Assembly: GCA_948567375.1 (NCBI GenBank)
Contig: OX419761.1
Location: 34,882,243 to 34,946,242, forward strand
Source of the DNA: Lunularia cruciata
Lineage: Eukaryota; Streptophyta; Marchantiopsida; Lunulariales; Lunulariaceae
Direction of reading: 5' to 3'
Length of the DNA stretch: 64,000 nt
Every line of letters starts with the position of its first letter. The first letter of the stretch is position 1. A program made the translations under genes and the position numbers. The notes below the pieces were generated by a model that saw nothing but the letters and a program-made list of their open reading frames with translations, had not been told where the DNA came from and made no database searches. This document shows positions 21,791 through 34,551 of this stretch, in pieces.

Positions 21791-23777
21791 CTTTTGTTTC
21801 TAAGATTGGCATTTTCACGCAATGAGTGTAAAACGAACGGAAAGTCTTAGCCTGCGGGCACATAAAGGCTAACCGAGTGGCTGGAATCCTACTTGTAGTT
21901 CATTTTACCGTATTGACGAACATCAGTGGAGCTAACCATGGTGCGACGAAGCATGGTCTGACGTGGAACACACAGCGGTGTTTGCTCTGTGACTTGAAAC
22001 CGGCGTGCAGTCCATCTGCGGTCGGGTATCTTCAGTCACAGGAGAGGAGACGTGAGTGCGCTGCCTTATTCAGCTGACGCATCTGCACGAATTCCCGAGA
22101 ATGTTTATTATACCTCCATTTTGAGCACGTGTCCGACAATCTGCGGTCCCCAGGTTATTACCTGTAGCAACGAACCGAGAATGGCGTGACACCAAGCTGG
22201 CGCCTAGTTCCAGTAATGGCGGAAGTCATGCGTCGCAGACAAATCATACAGCGTAAACGCACGACGTTGTTGGAAAGGATCCCCAAAATTCAAGTACACA
22301 AAAGTAGATTTATACGGAAAAGCGTACAGAGCGTCGTTGCTGGAAGTGGCCTACATTAGACCTCTGAGTTGCGGTCATGAACGACGACGTTCCGGCTGCC
22401 GTAAAACAGCAGCTTGCTGTACAGAAGTCCGAACGTTCCACCAGTTCCGATCAGGCTACCGAGTTCGATGCCCGACGACGTGCGTAAAACTGATTACGTG
22501 AAACCGATTCAGCCCCTTGATAAATATGCGGATAACATTCTCAAGGCCCGTCTCAGCAGATATTGTTTACCTTTTGATCGAGCGGACAGTACATGTGGAG
22601 TTACTACCCAGTTAAAGCCTACTGCACCGTGCCAGAATCTTCGTTGGAATTGTCCCCGCATTTGAATAGCAAGCTGAGTCAAACTCATCCCACCGTCCGG
22701 TGAGGAACTCTTTGGAGGGAAACAAGATATAGCGAATCTCAGCCGCTCGTCCAGAACTTCGTCCGCCATCACTTTAGAGAAACTATACTACACCCCGCTG
22801 TCAATAGGGACCCTCTTTCCAAAATACCCGTCCGATCGAAAATCAGCGGTCAGTGCCAGTGCAAAGAAAACCTCGTCAACCGTTGGGAGAAGATTTGTTA
22901 CAACATTGTACTTGGCGGACATGGTTGAATGTCTTAGATTACGTCTTGGATTGCTCTAGCATTTGGCGGGGGCGGGATTAGCGGTAACCACCGGAGTAGC
23001 AGCTTGCCCCTACTTAGCGGCTTCGCGATGGAAGGAAGGAAACGGCCCGAGAGCGAATTCCTCCTGTTTCCTTCGTTCTTTCTCGGGGTCGCGGCTCAAT
23101 TAACGTCGGGCTGCCTTGCGCCTTGTGGGTTTGATTGGGATTGTGCCTCGACGGAAGGAACCGAGGTTGTTGTACTCGAGCCCTCTTCACTATCTTTGTG
23201 GTAAAGCAACGTTCCGCATTATGTACGCAGCGGCATTGGTTCCATTCTTTGTCACCTGCGGAGGTCGAGTTTCTTATCAGACACAGGGCTTTAGAGAGAA
23301 CTGGTCGCACCTCTCTGCTTCGGTTGGAAAAGAGAAAAGACTGAAGAGATCTGGATCTTTGGGTTGATAGAAATTTCTTCAGTCGGTTGCAGGAGGAGCG
23401 AGCGAGCTAGGTCTACCAGGGTTGAAGCTGAGAGAGGGATTGGGGATTTGATCTGACTCGGTTGTGTTCGGGCAAATTGCGGTGTTGAATATCGTCGGAG
23501 TGACGATACTGGGAAGCAGGATCCGGAGCTGGAACCGCAAGGGGTTTAGTTGTGAACGTGTTAAGCGTCAACTGTGCTTTACAAAGCAAAGTATAGCCGA
23601 CGAATCGAAGAGTTCTTTCTTGAAAGATCTCTTTGTGGAGCAGGTACTTGGATTGAGTTGCTTTACTGGCATTTGGGAGGTTAATTAACCTGTGTGATCT
23701 GTGATTAGCTATCCTGACGTCGAGGGGCTGTATATATCTACTAGCACACGTTGCCATTGTCGACGGTGCATGTGACA
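21791..23777. other. balanced-composition region upstream of the AGP gene (promoter/5' leader candidate)
   Basis: No domain recognised in the short frames here (for example 22414-22665 or 23014-23310). The lack of repeats and the GC content like the AGP gene suggest unique host DNA. 'ctgtatatatct' at about 23729-23740 resembles a TATA box but lies only about 40 bp before the AGP start, so it would leave a very short leader. A longer leader starting upstream is as likely. Confidence 0.45.
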
Positions 23778-24455
23778 ATGGCTCCACAAGGGATGAATTC
23801 GAGGATCGTAGTACTAGGAGCAGTTTGGGGTTTGATTATGGTTCTGCAGCCTTCTTTCATTGTGGCCCAGGTTCCAGCTCCAGCTCCAGCTCCAGAATCA
23901 GCCCCTGCCCCTTTTTCTCCAGCTCTTAGCCCCCCGGCCCCTCCAAGCGCTCCAACACCAGATGCTGGACCAGCTGAAGCTCCATCGCCGGATTCACCCC
24001 CTTCTCCACCAACTCCAACTCCAGCCCCAGCCCCCGTCCCTGCAGCTGCTGAAGTACCTACAGCACCTTTCTCCTCCCCAGCTTCTGCCCCCGCTCCTCT
24101 TGCTTCAGCTCCCGAGTCTGGCCCTGCTCCAGGCCCTTCTGAGCTTGCTGCTCCATCGCCTTTGCCAGCTCCAGAATCAGCTGCATCCCCTCCTGCGCCT
24201 GTTCTCCCTTCCCCAACTTCTCCTCCCTCTCTACCTTCTCCTGCACCCGAACCCTCAGAGGAGAACACTGGTGAAGACGAGGAGAAAGAATCTGAAAGCA
24301 AAGGCGACAGTGGTATGAGCGGGGGCGCAAAGGCTGGTATTGCGGTCGGAGTGATTCTATTTGCTGCCGTCGCTGCAGCTGCAGGGTACATCTACAAGAG
24401 AAGAAAGGATAATATAAGACGCCAACAATTGGCGTTCAATCAGGGGTTTGAATGA
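23778..24455 (+). CDS. classical arabinogalactan-type hydroxyproline-rich protein with C-terminal membrane anchor
   Basis: 225-residue intronless frame. ATG in good context (acaATGGc); it is the first ATG of the frame. Residues 1-31 are a signal peptide (hydrophobic VVLGAVWGLIMVL, likely cut after IVAQ). Residues 32-158 are a Pro-rich domain of AP, SP, TP and PAP dipeptides, the pattern hydroxylated and arabinogalactosylated in plant cell-surface AGPs. Residues 159-185 are acidic and glycine-rich. Residues 187-206 are a transmembrane helix. The tail KRRKDNIRRQQLAF (207-220) resembles the conserved KKRQDNIRR-type tail of a family of plant membrane-anchored AGP-like proteins (from memory). The basic tail after the helix argues for a single-pass membrane protein rather than a GPI anchor. 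Likely role: plasma-membrane or cell-wall interface. The gene looks intact. Confidence 0.9.
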   Translation: MAPQGMNSRIVVLGAVWGLIMVLQPSFIVAQVPAPAPAPESAPAPFSPALSPPAPPSAPTPDAGPAEAPSPDSPPSPPTPTPAPAPVPAAAEVPTAPFSSPASAPAPLASAPESGPAPGPSELAAPSPLPAPESAASPPAPVLPSPTSPPSLPSPAPEPSEENTGEDEEKESESKGDSGMSGGAKAGIAVGVILFAAVAAAAGYIYKRRKDNIRRQQLAFNQGFE

Positions 24456-25850
24456 TAAGTAATATTGTCATCAACTTTCCTGTAAAGCAATTTTGCTCGT
24501 CGTTTGCAGCATACTATCGTGCTAAATTTTTTCTGGAGAGGTTGTCATTTTCTAGTCAGTACTCCGCTAGTGAATGTTACTGTGCAAGAATCCGTTGTCC
24601 ATATGAGTTCGCCGATTTTCCGTGGATAGCTCTCGCTACTTTAAATGCAGATAGTAGGCTTGGAGTCCACTGACGTGCTCATGAGCAGTCAATACTGTAC
24701 TTTGCCTCTTTTCTCAGACACTCGTGGATATAGCCTACCTTTAGGGCGCCAAGGTGCCAAGTCACATCATTTTTCAACTGTATACAACCTTACAAATTCA
24801 ACGGTGTGCTTGTTCGAACTTCAATTCAACTCATCGAGTTTTCAATTTTAACTTGTCTGGATTGCATCTTTTCTTGAATTTCGTTTTACTTTTCTCAAGT
24901 CTGTACTTGTCGAGCCCGTGTCTTAGTCATCCAAGAGATTTGATCCTTCCAGATCCGCCTACGTACAGGAGTTTTTCATTTCATTGCATCATTATCATGG
25001 AGTTTTCTGTTCTACACGCAACCTTGATCGACAATCCACATTGCCCTCCCTATGTCTGTATCAGAAAGGCGCTGTTGATTCCAGATCCGATCCAGACTCG
25101 TTCTTCCTTGTGGAAGAACGAGTGGGGAGTCGACGGAATTGGTAGAGCTCTTACGCAAAATGTGCAGAATATCCTCTGCTTCGTTTGAAAATCTTTCAAC
25201 GTAGGAAGCTGTATATCCAACTTGACCTACGAAGCACAGCTGCCGACGGGTGGAAACTCCCGACCGAGATTGAGTGCTGCTGGCGTAAGGACTAGTTTAT
25301 CATGATTCACAACTTCTGAGAAACATGACAGGAGTGAGGTTCCAATCCAACTTCAGGTGTAGGTTGCTACGACTTCAGGAATTGCCAGGACCATCTTGTA
25401 ATTGTGATTTTCGCTGAGACGCAGGATCAGTATGGCCTTCAGGTCTAGGTCGGAATCTCATTAGACCCCTTTGGTACACCTACGCGGAGATTTCTCCACG
25501 GGCAGAATATGGATTAGAAATGTTACCTGCCAATGTTGTGTACAAAACATTTGGCTGTTTAATTTTGAACCTCTCATGGGTCTAAATCAAGATGGAGTCT
25601 CGGGGGAGATCATTCTGCATATCTCCACTTCGGTCGCTCCTTTGTTGGGGTGATGCCTACGGTAATATACCTGAACTTCGAGATTTTGTGCAAAGAACAA
25701 GTTCTTTGACTCGGAATATGTTCTGTGCTTCTTAGCTGTGTCCCGAGATCTGTTCTCCTGATCATCCCCTACAAGCACTTTTGGACAAAGCAGAGGAGAA
25801 ATGTTCGCATATTGATCAGGATTTTGAGGCCTTGTGAATGAAATGCATTA
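24456..25850. other. 3' flank of the AGP gene, no second gene recognised
   Basis: Balanced composition, short frames only. The first few hundred bases probably include the AGP 3' UTR, though no clear polyadenylation signal stands out. A 144-codon frame at 24754-25188 has no recognisable domain. Confidence 0.45.
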
Positions 25851-26954
25851 AACAAAATAAATTATTATCTACGTTAAATAAATATTTAAATTTCTAAAAC
25901 TTATGATTATAAGAACAAGCTATAGGATTCATGAAACACACTAGCTCAAACATGGGTCGAGTACCTAGCGAGGCATCTAAGTATTAAAAATAATGCGTCG
26001 AGCAGAGTAAGCACAAATAAAATAATATCTACTAGCATTGATAGAAATATGGATGAGGAAAAGAAACTCTATTTACTGACGTTGACTTTGCACCTTATCT
26101 ACTTCATGATGATACACAAAATAGAGTATACTCGGTTATGTATCATCAATACACCAAAAATTTGTAAACCACTTCCACTTCCAGTTAATGGGAACAAAAT
26201 GCATCTACGAATATAACTATTGCTTTGTAGCTATCGGTATAGATCTGCAACTTTATTTTCAATGTGGACAAGTAAAACTTGTGACCAAACCGTACCTGTA
26301 GCTAATTAGTTCAAAAATCAAGTTAAGAAAAGATTTCGAGCTTTAGATCCACCTAAAATACGTAATTTATTCAATCTCCATGTATAGTGTTATAAAATTA
26401 GATAGAAGAAAAGATCATAGATTCCTGGATATAATATGTAGAAATTCACTTTCAATTATTCAATGTAGAAATTCAATTTTGCAAATCTTTCCTCTAAATA
26501 CAAATTACCAAAGATAAGTAACAACCATCAATTATATTGAAAGTTTAGCAGTCAAGTATTAGTGCATAAGATAAATTCTATTATTTTATATAGAAGTCTA
26601 GTAGGTTATCGGAACAAATGTAATCCTTAGATTCTAGAAATACATATACCCAATTAGTATCTCAATTTTAAACGAACTACATCTTCAGTCTCGTATGTTA
26701 AATCATTATATGAGATTCAATTTGAACTAAACGTTGTCTTCTATTATAAGTCTTTATACATTTTTCTCTTTAGTTTTGCTATTTCAATATACTGTAAATA
26801 GAAAATTTCAAAATTTAACAATGAAAATAAATGTTAAAACAAATGTACTCCTATAACTTATAAACGTTAATTTTTAGTTGTTTCTTCAACTTGAAAGTTA
26901 CATAACTTTAGATTGAAACAAGATTGATCTTACCACATTGAGAGAGAGAGAGAG

Positions 26955-27050
<96 letters not shown>

Positions 27051-27644
27051 TTATATACTAATGAATATTAACATGGTCATGCAGCAATAATTTTAACAAA
27101 TGTAATAACATAGGCTCTAAAGTTGCCGATTACTTAAATACACATTAAATCATAATTTTTTTGATTCAATATATAATATATAAATATGTCTTATTAATTA
27201 ATTAATTAATTTCAGATTAAAAATAAAACTATTTTAAAAGATAATGGAAACAGAAACATATCCTCCTAGTAGTAATCTCATATATTTGTTACACCTCTCA
27301 ACGTTTGTAGTTTTTAGTAATATTATATTGTATCACAAGATTAAATATAAATTTATGAGATTAAATGCAACTTCGTAAATTATGGTAATCCTAAGGTATG
27401 CACCATATGAATAATTTAAATCTATATCAGTAATATCTAATAAATAAGCAATAAAAATAAAAGATTTATTTTTTCTTGGAGATGTTTTGGATAAACAACT
27501 TTTCCTTTCAGGAATGTACTTACCCATGCAATGCATGACACCCAATTAGTTTATAACATTAGAAAAAGGTACTAAACCCAAAAGAGTAAGATGGACAATA
27601 GATAAGAGCATTCTTACTGGTCCATCAAATTGACCTAAAGTAAT
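25851..27644. other. AT-rich intergenic DNA with (GA)n(TA)n microsatellite
   Basis: No gene recognised. A compound microsatellite runs from 26940 to about 27038: ten GA units, then about 40 AT units, followed by TTTATA repeats to about 27057. Confidence 0.7.
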
Positions 27645-28960
27645 ATGATTATGACAGTTTATATTCTTTCCATAAACTTAAATCGCCATTTGCAGTTCGT
27701 TCATCTATGACACTTTAGTCCATGCCACAACCTATGCTCAACTCTTCACTTAATTACCCAATTGTGGAATACCCAAGTGAACTCTTCCGTTCTTGCCCAA
27801 TGTTACCTTCTTAGGGCCTCATATTTGACATGGACTTTCCCACCTCCAGAGGCATTGTTTCTACATTTGTGGATGTTTGATAGTAACATCAATCACACTT
27901 TCTCCACTCTATTAGGGCCTTGCTTGCTCCTACCACTATAAGATGAGTGGTGTAGGTAGCAGATAGCTCTACTCATAGGGCAAAATGCCATAACACCAAT
28001 AACATATATTGGAGCATGTTCTCTAGTGGTTATTTGTTTAGCGTATAGGTTCTTACATGAGACGAGTTCTTTTTTGTTGGGACCTATCATGATAGTGGAT
28101 TCAAGCACTTATGCCTTCAAGTCACATCTTTGTTTGCCTCACAACCTATTGCTAGGACTTGCATGCATATCACTCATTGAGTTTATTGACTTTGTATCCC
28201 TAGAGTCTATGAAGATTTAGATGGTTCTCAATGAGCATAAACACACTCACACACTTACTAGCATCCTCATTGATGTGCCTCTACTTGATATAGCTAGGAT
28301 TCTCTCTTGCTTAGAGCCTAACTTTAGGCTTCTCCCTTGATTAAAGACTTCCAATTTACCTTTGAGTAGTTTACCATAGCTCTAGGATAGAGGTTGGGTC
28401 TCTGATATCTGGCTCTCATATGACTTTTGGACCAATGTATATGTGGTTCCCCATAAGAGATATCAGACATACATGTTTTACAATGTGCAACAGGTGGAGA
28501 GCAAACCAAAGTCCATGATGTAGTTTGTGATACAATGGCTCAGATTTTATGAGCTACACCAGTACATGTTTAGATTGAGTGATGGTTGGATCTACCAAGA
28601 CCACCTATTTGTTGAGTGTGAGCGGATATTATTACTTTCATGGATGGTCATGGCACCTTGCATGATGTGGTAGTTGTGAATCCCCTACAAGAAAATTCAT
28701 TGGCATAGGCAAGCATATATGCGAGAGCAATAGTGACCATTGCCTGTAGGGGCAAGGAGTGCCATTATATGTCCTCCTAAACCCTTTGTTCTTCTAGCAA
28801 TTGAGATTTTTGTGCACTTACATCACCACTTTGAGGATCTTCTCAAGGAAGCAATACATAGTTATTTGAGGTGTATTGGCCATCTCTCTAGCCATGCTCA
28901 TATATTATTATTGACAATGCATATCATTGATTGTTGTGACTAAGTATTGAACAAATGCTA
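27645..28960 (+). pseudogene. family-B LINE 3' fragment (thumb, CCHC, endonuclease), decayed
   Basis: Plus-strand relative of 29341-32330. Near 28468 the stretch HVLQCATGGEQTKVHDVVCD aligns with NFLWCAMGGEPTRVHDAICD of the minus copy and CPFGGQRIATHDAIRD of family A. Further down 'DVVVVNP' parallels the DVVVTDP of the family-A endonuclease, and 28740-28943 reads PFVLLAIEIFVHLHHHFEDLLKEA, matching LFLPLALELYGAMDTAFDTFVKEC. It is 5'-truncated and carries many stops and frameshifts. The 28026-28220 piece (FLLGPIMIVDSSTYAF) matches 30067-29873 of the opposite copy. Confidence 0.8.
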
Positions 28961-29340
28961 GTAAAATTAGTAAGCACAAGTTGTTCTCTTGCGGATATGA
29001 GTAAAAAATGATTAGAATTGAAGAGAAGTGTCACTAAGTTGTAGTTCATGTATTATTCCATATTTAACCTCTTGGGCAAGAACTAATCCCACAAGAGAAT
29101 AATCTTACATTGTGTGGTATACTACGGAAAAGGAAAACTAAATATCACATTCACTACAAGTAAGTTTCAAATATAATCATGAAAGTGATACCATATTTCA
29201 CTACAAAGGGCATATTACTCTTCCACAAAAGCATAACTCCAAAGGTGTCTTTGTATTAGCCAAATGCCTTTGCTTTTCAATTCCATGGTACTCTCAATGC
29301 TTTGAATCAGGCTTGAATCCTCAATGCATTAATTTGCTCC
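28961..29340. other. spacer between two convergent family-B LINEs
   Basis: Presumably the 3' tails of both copies. No A tail and no family-A type hairpin recognised. An inverted pair 'tgttctcttg' / 'caagagaataa' lies at about 28984 and 29092. Confidence 0.5.
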
Positions 29341-32330
29341 TTTGGATCTCTCAAAAATTACATAGTTTGATCAAGTATAAATATTTATTTCTACACTCTA
29401 ACATATGTGATCCTACCACTTTGATAGCCTCCTTAGGGCAACAAATGTCCATGAAAGTAAAAATATTTGCTTGCACCTAATGGATAGGTGGTCTTATTAG
29501 GTCCAAACACCACTCAATCTGAATCTGTGCCCATGTAACACATAAGATTTGAACTACTATATCACAAATTGCATCATGGACTCTAGTGGGCTCTCCTCCC
29601 ATTGCACACCATAAAAAGTTTATCCCTTGTATATCATATGGAGCACCACATGCACATTGATCTAGAAGTCCTTTGAGAGTTGGATGTGGGAGACCTAACC
29701 TCAATTGAAGTGTTGTGATAAACCCCTCAAAAGTAAACCAAAAGTCATCAATCAAGGCTGAAGCAAGCTGTAGGACCTTTTCCACCACAAGATAGAATTC
29801 TAGCTCTATTGGGTAAAGGCAAATCAATTGGGACGCTAGGAAGTATGTGAGGTGCATATGCTCATTAATATCCTAGAGCTTCTTGTAATCTAAAGAGACA
29901 AAGTCACCAAACTCAAGGAGTGATGTGCATACCGAGCTTGGCAATAAGTTATGAGCCATCCAAAGAAATTCTTGGAAGGCATAAGTACTTGAATCCACTA
30001 TTTTGATATGTCCCAATAGGAAAGAATGAACCTCATATAAGAACATATGAACTAAATAAGGAACCACTAGAGCTCATGCTCCAAGAAATGTTATTAGTGT
30101 TGAAGCCTTATGCCCTATGAGCCGCATTTTCCTATGGCTATAGGAAGAGCTATTTATTGCCTACACCACTCAGCTAGTAGCCATGGCCCTAATAAAGTGG
30201 AGAAAATATGGTAGATAGTACTATCAAACATCTATAAATGTGGCAATAATGCCTTTATAGGCGTAAAAGTCTATGCTAAATATGAGGCCCTAGGGAGGTA
30301 ACACATAGTAAGATTGGAATAGTCTACTTTGGTATTCCCCAACTGGAGGAGGAGGTGAGTATGGGCTGTGGCCTATACTAAGGTATCAGATATGAACAAA
30401 CAACAAAATTCCTCTTGTTCTAAAAGAGAGCCCAAAATTCTCAACCCACCTACAAGGAAATGAAATCCTAGTGGGAAATTAGAGGGAGTGAGGGCTATGA
30501 ATGGGCTCTAGACCTTGCATTTACAATTTTGGTCTCATAAACCCAAGACCTCTAAGCTATATGTAAAATTAGACATTTCCTTAACAACATCCTCCAAAGG
30601 GCTTACAATATGAGTGTCATCCAAGATGGAAGGAAAAAGACATGATAGAAAAGCTATTGCCACATATCATAAAGCAATGTAGTATGCTATGGCAAAGAGA
30701 GGCCACCTCCTCCACTCCCCTCCCAAGAGATCTCCTTGTTGTGTGCCCTCTATTGATGTCAATTGTGAGAACTCTCTTATAGAGGTACGAGAACTATACC
30801 ATAGAGGTGTCTCAGTCCCATAGAAAGCATAAACAAATGGAATCAAGGAGGGGATCTGGTCACCGATTGAGTAAAGAGCATAGAACAATGTTAGACAAGA
30901 GATGGTATTAAAGTCATTGGAGATATGAACTTGGACCACCATCCAATCTAGATGACTGTCCAAGGATGCACAAATGCTTGCAATCATCATCTCACAACCC
31001 CTTGGAGTAGCCATAGCACATTGATAGGGAGACAAGAAAGAAGAAAAGGATTTCCATACCTGCAAGCAAATAGTGCAAGACACTAAATGCAAAAAAAACC
31101 CCAATGGCAATGGAGCACACCTTAAGATCTCTTTGGCAAGAGCAAGGAGACAAGATGCTCCAAAAAAATGAGTTGCTCTAAGGGGCGCATGACCAAAAGA
31201 AAGGTGTTGATAGATAACAAAGAGAAGAGGAAACCTAAATCTGGAGCATTTGGAGAAAGGTAATGCCATAAGTGCTCAAACACTACCCTTGATGGCCAAC
31301 CTACTAAGAAATACAAAGAGTGAAGTAGAGTATGTGCAAAGCAAGACTCTATCAATAGTAACTCCTCATCTGGTTGGTAATCATGGTGGAACAAAGGAAG
31401 GTCAATGGCAATGGGTGGATGTAGGACCTATAGGTCAGATATAGTTTTAGAGGAGAAGAGTGCGTGCTAGGAGGTTGAAAGTGCATGGGCTACATGCTAA
31501 TACTCCACTAATTGACCACTACATCACAATATGATGGAGATGATGATGCTCTAGAGATAGAGCATGGGCATATGGAGAATCTACAATCTGCCTAGCTGCT
31601 ACTTTGGCCCTAATGGTGTACTCCTCTTGGGGTGCTACTTAATATCCTTGCAAGAACCTAAGAATCGTAGAGGCAATCTCTCAATGTCTAAAAGCTCTTC
31701 CATGGGCTGAAAGGAGCAACATCCACAAGGAAAAAGGGCCAATAATGTCTTGATAGATACATCTCTCTCATGATCATTAGCCAAAATAGCACAAAATAGG
31801 AGAGAGAGTGTGGATTCAAAGAGAGGATATAAAGGCATAAGGATCCTAGTGTACATCCATAGTAATGGTAAACCGTTAGGAATGCTTGGATAAGGTCCAA
31901 AGAGTATAACCAAGAATATGAGTTGTAGAGCCTACATAGATGCTACAAACGTATGGATGGGATTTGAGGAAGTAGGTATAGAAGTGGCTTCTACCTACAA
32001 GCATAAACAATGAGATCTCCTTTGATGCTAGGCAAGGCCAATCCCTACCCATGGACAATTTGGACAAGATTGGGATGGGATGTTGATGGAGCAAGATATA
32101 AGGATGTGTTGAGGGCCCAAATGGAGGACATAGATCATATAGGGATGAGGAGGCTATAAGAGTGGGAGGAAGCTCTACATGATCATGTTGGAGTGGTGGG
32201 ACAATAGGGGTGGGAGGAGGATCCAAGGTGGAAGGAAGGTGTGAAGTATCCATGATATGAGCATGAGGGGTAAAGGTCACAAGAGAGACAAGAGGTGGGG
32301 CATCTTCCATAGGGATCCATTCCTATAAAG
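29341..32330 (-). mobile_element. family-B non-LTR retrotransposon with restriction-like endonuclease, decayed
   Basis: Minus strand, about 3 kb. Reading down: a Pro-rich N-terminal part (32310-31876), a conserved block near 31850 (HYYGCTLG, compare SHAGCILG in family A), reverse transcriptase (31394-30667: PLRATHFFGASCLLALAKE, VVQVHISNDFNTIS as motif A, GTQQGDLLGG as motif B), thumb (MFDSTIYHIFSTLLG near 30220, compare AFDRRIMGVFGDIIG), and the knuckle/endonuclease region (29857-29477, CACG then HDAICDIV). Same architecture as family A but clearly diverged in DNA, so a separate lineage. Motif A keeps a D one residue from the expected place; motif C is not visible. Broken by many stops and frameshifts. 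Confidence 0.8.
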
Positions 32331-32553
32331 CACTCCACTAATATAGGAGAATTATGTGATTTAAGGATTGAAAGGAATCTATCTGGATAAGCCTCAACAA
32401 CTTTGGGTGTTTGCTAAAAAAAGCATATGTAAGAATCTACCCATGCTTGCACATACAAGGTGTGAGGTGCCAAATAAGAAGTGATCCCTAAGGTAGTCAC
32501 TCTATAGCCTTGTGTGAAGGAATAAAATGGAGGCATCAAAAGATTGGCCAAAG

Positions 32554-32986
32554 TATAAAAGACCAAGGAAAGAAATAAGAGAAAGGAAGACAAGAATGGA
32601 AGATCACATTGGACTCTCAAGTGAAGGAAACTCCAAATGCCTATCTTGAGATTTTCTTGAGTATTTATGGGTAAATTGGGTATACAGCTCCCAACAATCT
32701 TTAAAGGAAAGTTCCTTCTAAGAGCCATCTTACTTGGAGTGCAAGCTTAACTAGTTGTGTAGTTGACATACAAGCTTGGCTAGCCATCAGCTTGGCATGC
32801 AAGTTACTCTACCCTTAGAGAGTTTTAGAAGCTTCTCACCAAGAAGCTTCTTAGGTGCTTCTAGAATATTCTGCTTGCAAGTTTCCTTAATGTTTCTAGT
32901 ACATTGTTAGGCTAGTTCTACTTACTTTTGCTATATTTAGTTTAGCCTACTAACTCATTAGCTTCTACTAACTCCATATTATTACA
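32554..32986 (-). repeat. Gypsy-family LTR, diverged, isolated
   Basis: About 433 bp, minus strand. It starts (reading minus) TGTAATAATATGGAG, matching the TGTAACAATATGGAG start of the LTR at 3136, carries the GCTTCTAGAA / AAGCTTC blocks, and ends near 'ggtcttttata'. No internal Gypsy region adjoins it on either side, so it is probably a solo LTR. Matching 5-bp flanks were not found. It lies just upstream of the family-B LINE. Confidence 0.72.
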
Positions 32987-34308
32987 AGCATAGTTTACAC
33001 TCCCAAGAGTATGAAGAAAATAGCATGACAAAAAGTTAGACATAGCAACCAAAGAAGATAGAAATGAGAAGGAAGTAGAAACATAAAACAACAAACATAT
33101 AAGGGATGTGAGAAAGGCCTATCTACAACCACTAGAGATGTTTGTTTATTTAGGCCACATGAAGGTCTAATTGCCCATTAGTGCCCATGCTCAAGTTTGA
33201 TCACCTTGCTATTGTAGATTACAAAGGTGAGTCCCATGCACACACTACCTATGTTTCTACATCCTAAATGCACCACACTATACAAGAAGATTGAAAAGGT
33301 AGGACTTAGTCACCAATGTATGGATCCAAGAATTCAAGTCCCAAATATTTGTGGTGATAGGATGATACTACCACTTAAAAAACACCCCTATCATGTTGAT
33401 CTTTGAGAAGCTCACCTAAAAACTTGAATGTGACCCAACATTAAGTCTACTTGGGGATCCCTATGTGACTAGTAATCCCTAATGGAGGACTGAAATGTCA
33501 AAAACATCATAGGTATATGAATCTTGGAGAATAATATGGTAATTGGAATGGTAGCTTACTCAGGTGGCCACCATGATGGGAGATAAATTGCTCAATCTTT
33601 TCCACCTCTTCCCATTGAAGTACCACACATGCAACACTCTATCCTATATTTACTTTGATTTTAGCTAGTAACCCATTGCACTATCCTACACTATCTTTTT
33701 GTAGTCTCCTTGTTGTAAGTCCTCTAGTTGTAATGCCTTCAATATGGGATGGTCCTAAATTTCCTTTTGTCCAAAAAGTGCAATTGAGATCTCCAAGTCG
33801 CCTAATTTCTACTCAAGACCACTCTTTATTCTATAATACCCATGTACTCCAACAATGAGAATCCCTAATGGCACTTCCTACAATGAGCTATGAAGAAGAG
33901 AAAATTCCATACTGCACATATCTACTAATCCTCTAGACCATGAGGTGCAAATCTCACTTACTATTAATGAAAATGGTCTTGAATCCTTCAACTTGGCTCA
34001 CACACTTAAACATGACTTGTTTAAGGCATCCTTGCCTTAATTCATCTTGTGCATTGTGGTTAATTCCTCTCACTCAAAAACAGGCCTTGCGTCAATTACT
34101 CGTGAGCCGCACTTACTTTTGATGATGGAAACTAAGTATGCACAATAATTGCCCCAAACACTCCTATACTTGCTTGGATAATTGTATCTATAATTTCATT
34201 ATAGTGTAATCTCTTGCTAGGTTAGCCGTATATGTACTTATAATCATGATTAGATCTCAAAGGGGAGAACTCCTCCTAATCAAATTTCTCCCATGCAACA
34301 TAGCAATA
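32987..34308. other. unassigned sequence between LTR and DNA transposon
   Basis: Repeat-like composition but no recognised protein motif. The frame at 33655-33858 has no domain I can name. Confidence 0.4.
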
Positions 34309-34332
34309 CAAAGTTCTCCCTTGATATAGTGA
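34309..34332 (+). repeat. left terminal inverted repeat of pogo-type element
   Basis: 24 bp, exact reverse complement of 37743-37766, preceded by TA. Confidence 0.92.
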
Positions 34333-34551
34333 CATCTAATTGTTGGGGCATTTGGGTTCACTATATCAAGGATATCATTATACCAAGCTTGAAGCATAAA
34401 CCCTAATGGGCTATTTACAGACTAAAAATGCATAAAGTCAAGTTTTGCATGTAGTACAGAGCTTGTTCTTCAACAAGAGTGTCAATTTTTCTCTCTAAAT
34501 ATCACCACATTGTGTTATTATTTAATTGAATTGAAGATGCTTGACATACAG

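Noticed and set aside
23729-23740. TATA-like motif before the AGP gene as its promoter
   Set aside because: It lies only about 40 bp before the ATG, leaving almost no leader. Kept as a remark, not as a called promoter.
23741-24391. 216-codon Gly/Ala-rich frame on the minus strand
   Set aside because: It is the mirror of the Pro/Ala/Ser-rich AGP coding sequence; repetitive codons keep the opposite frames open. No independent support.
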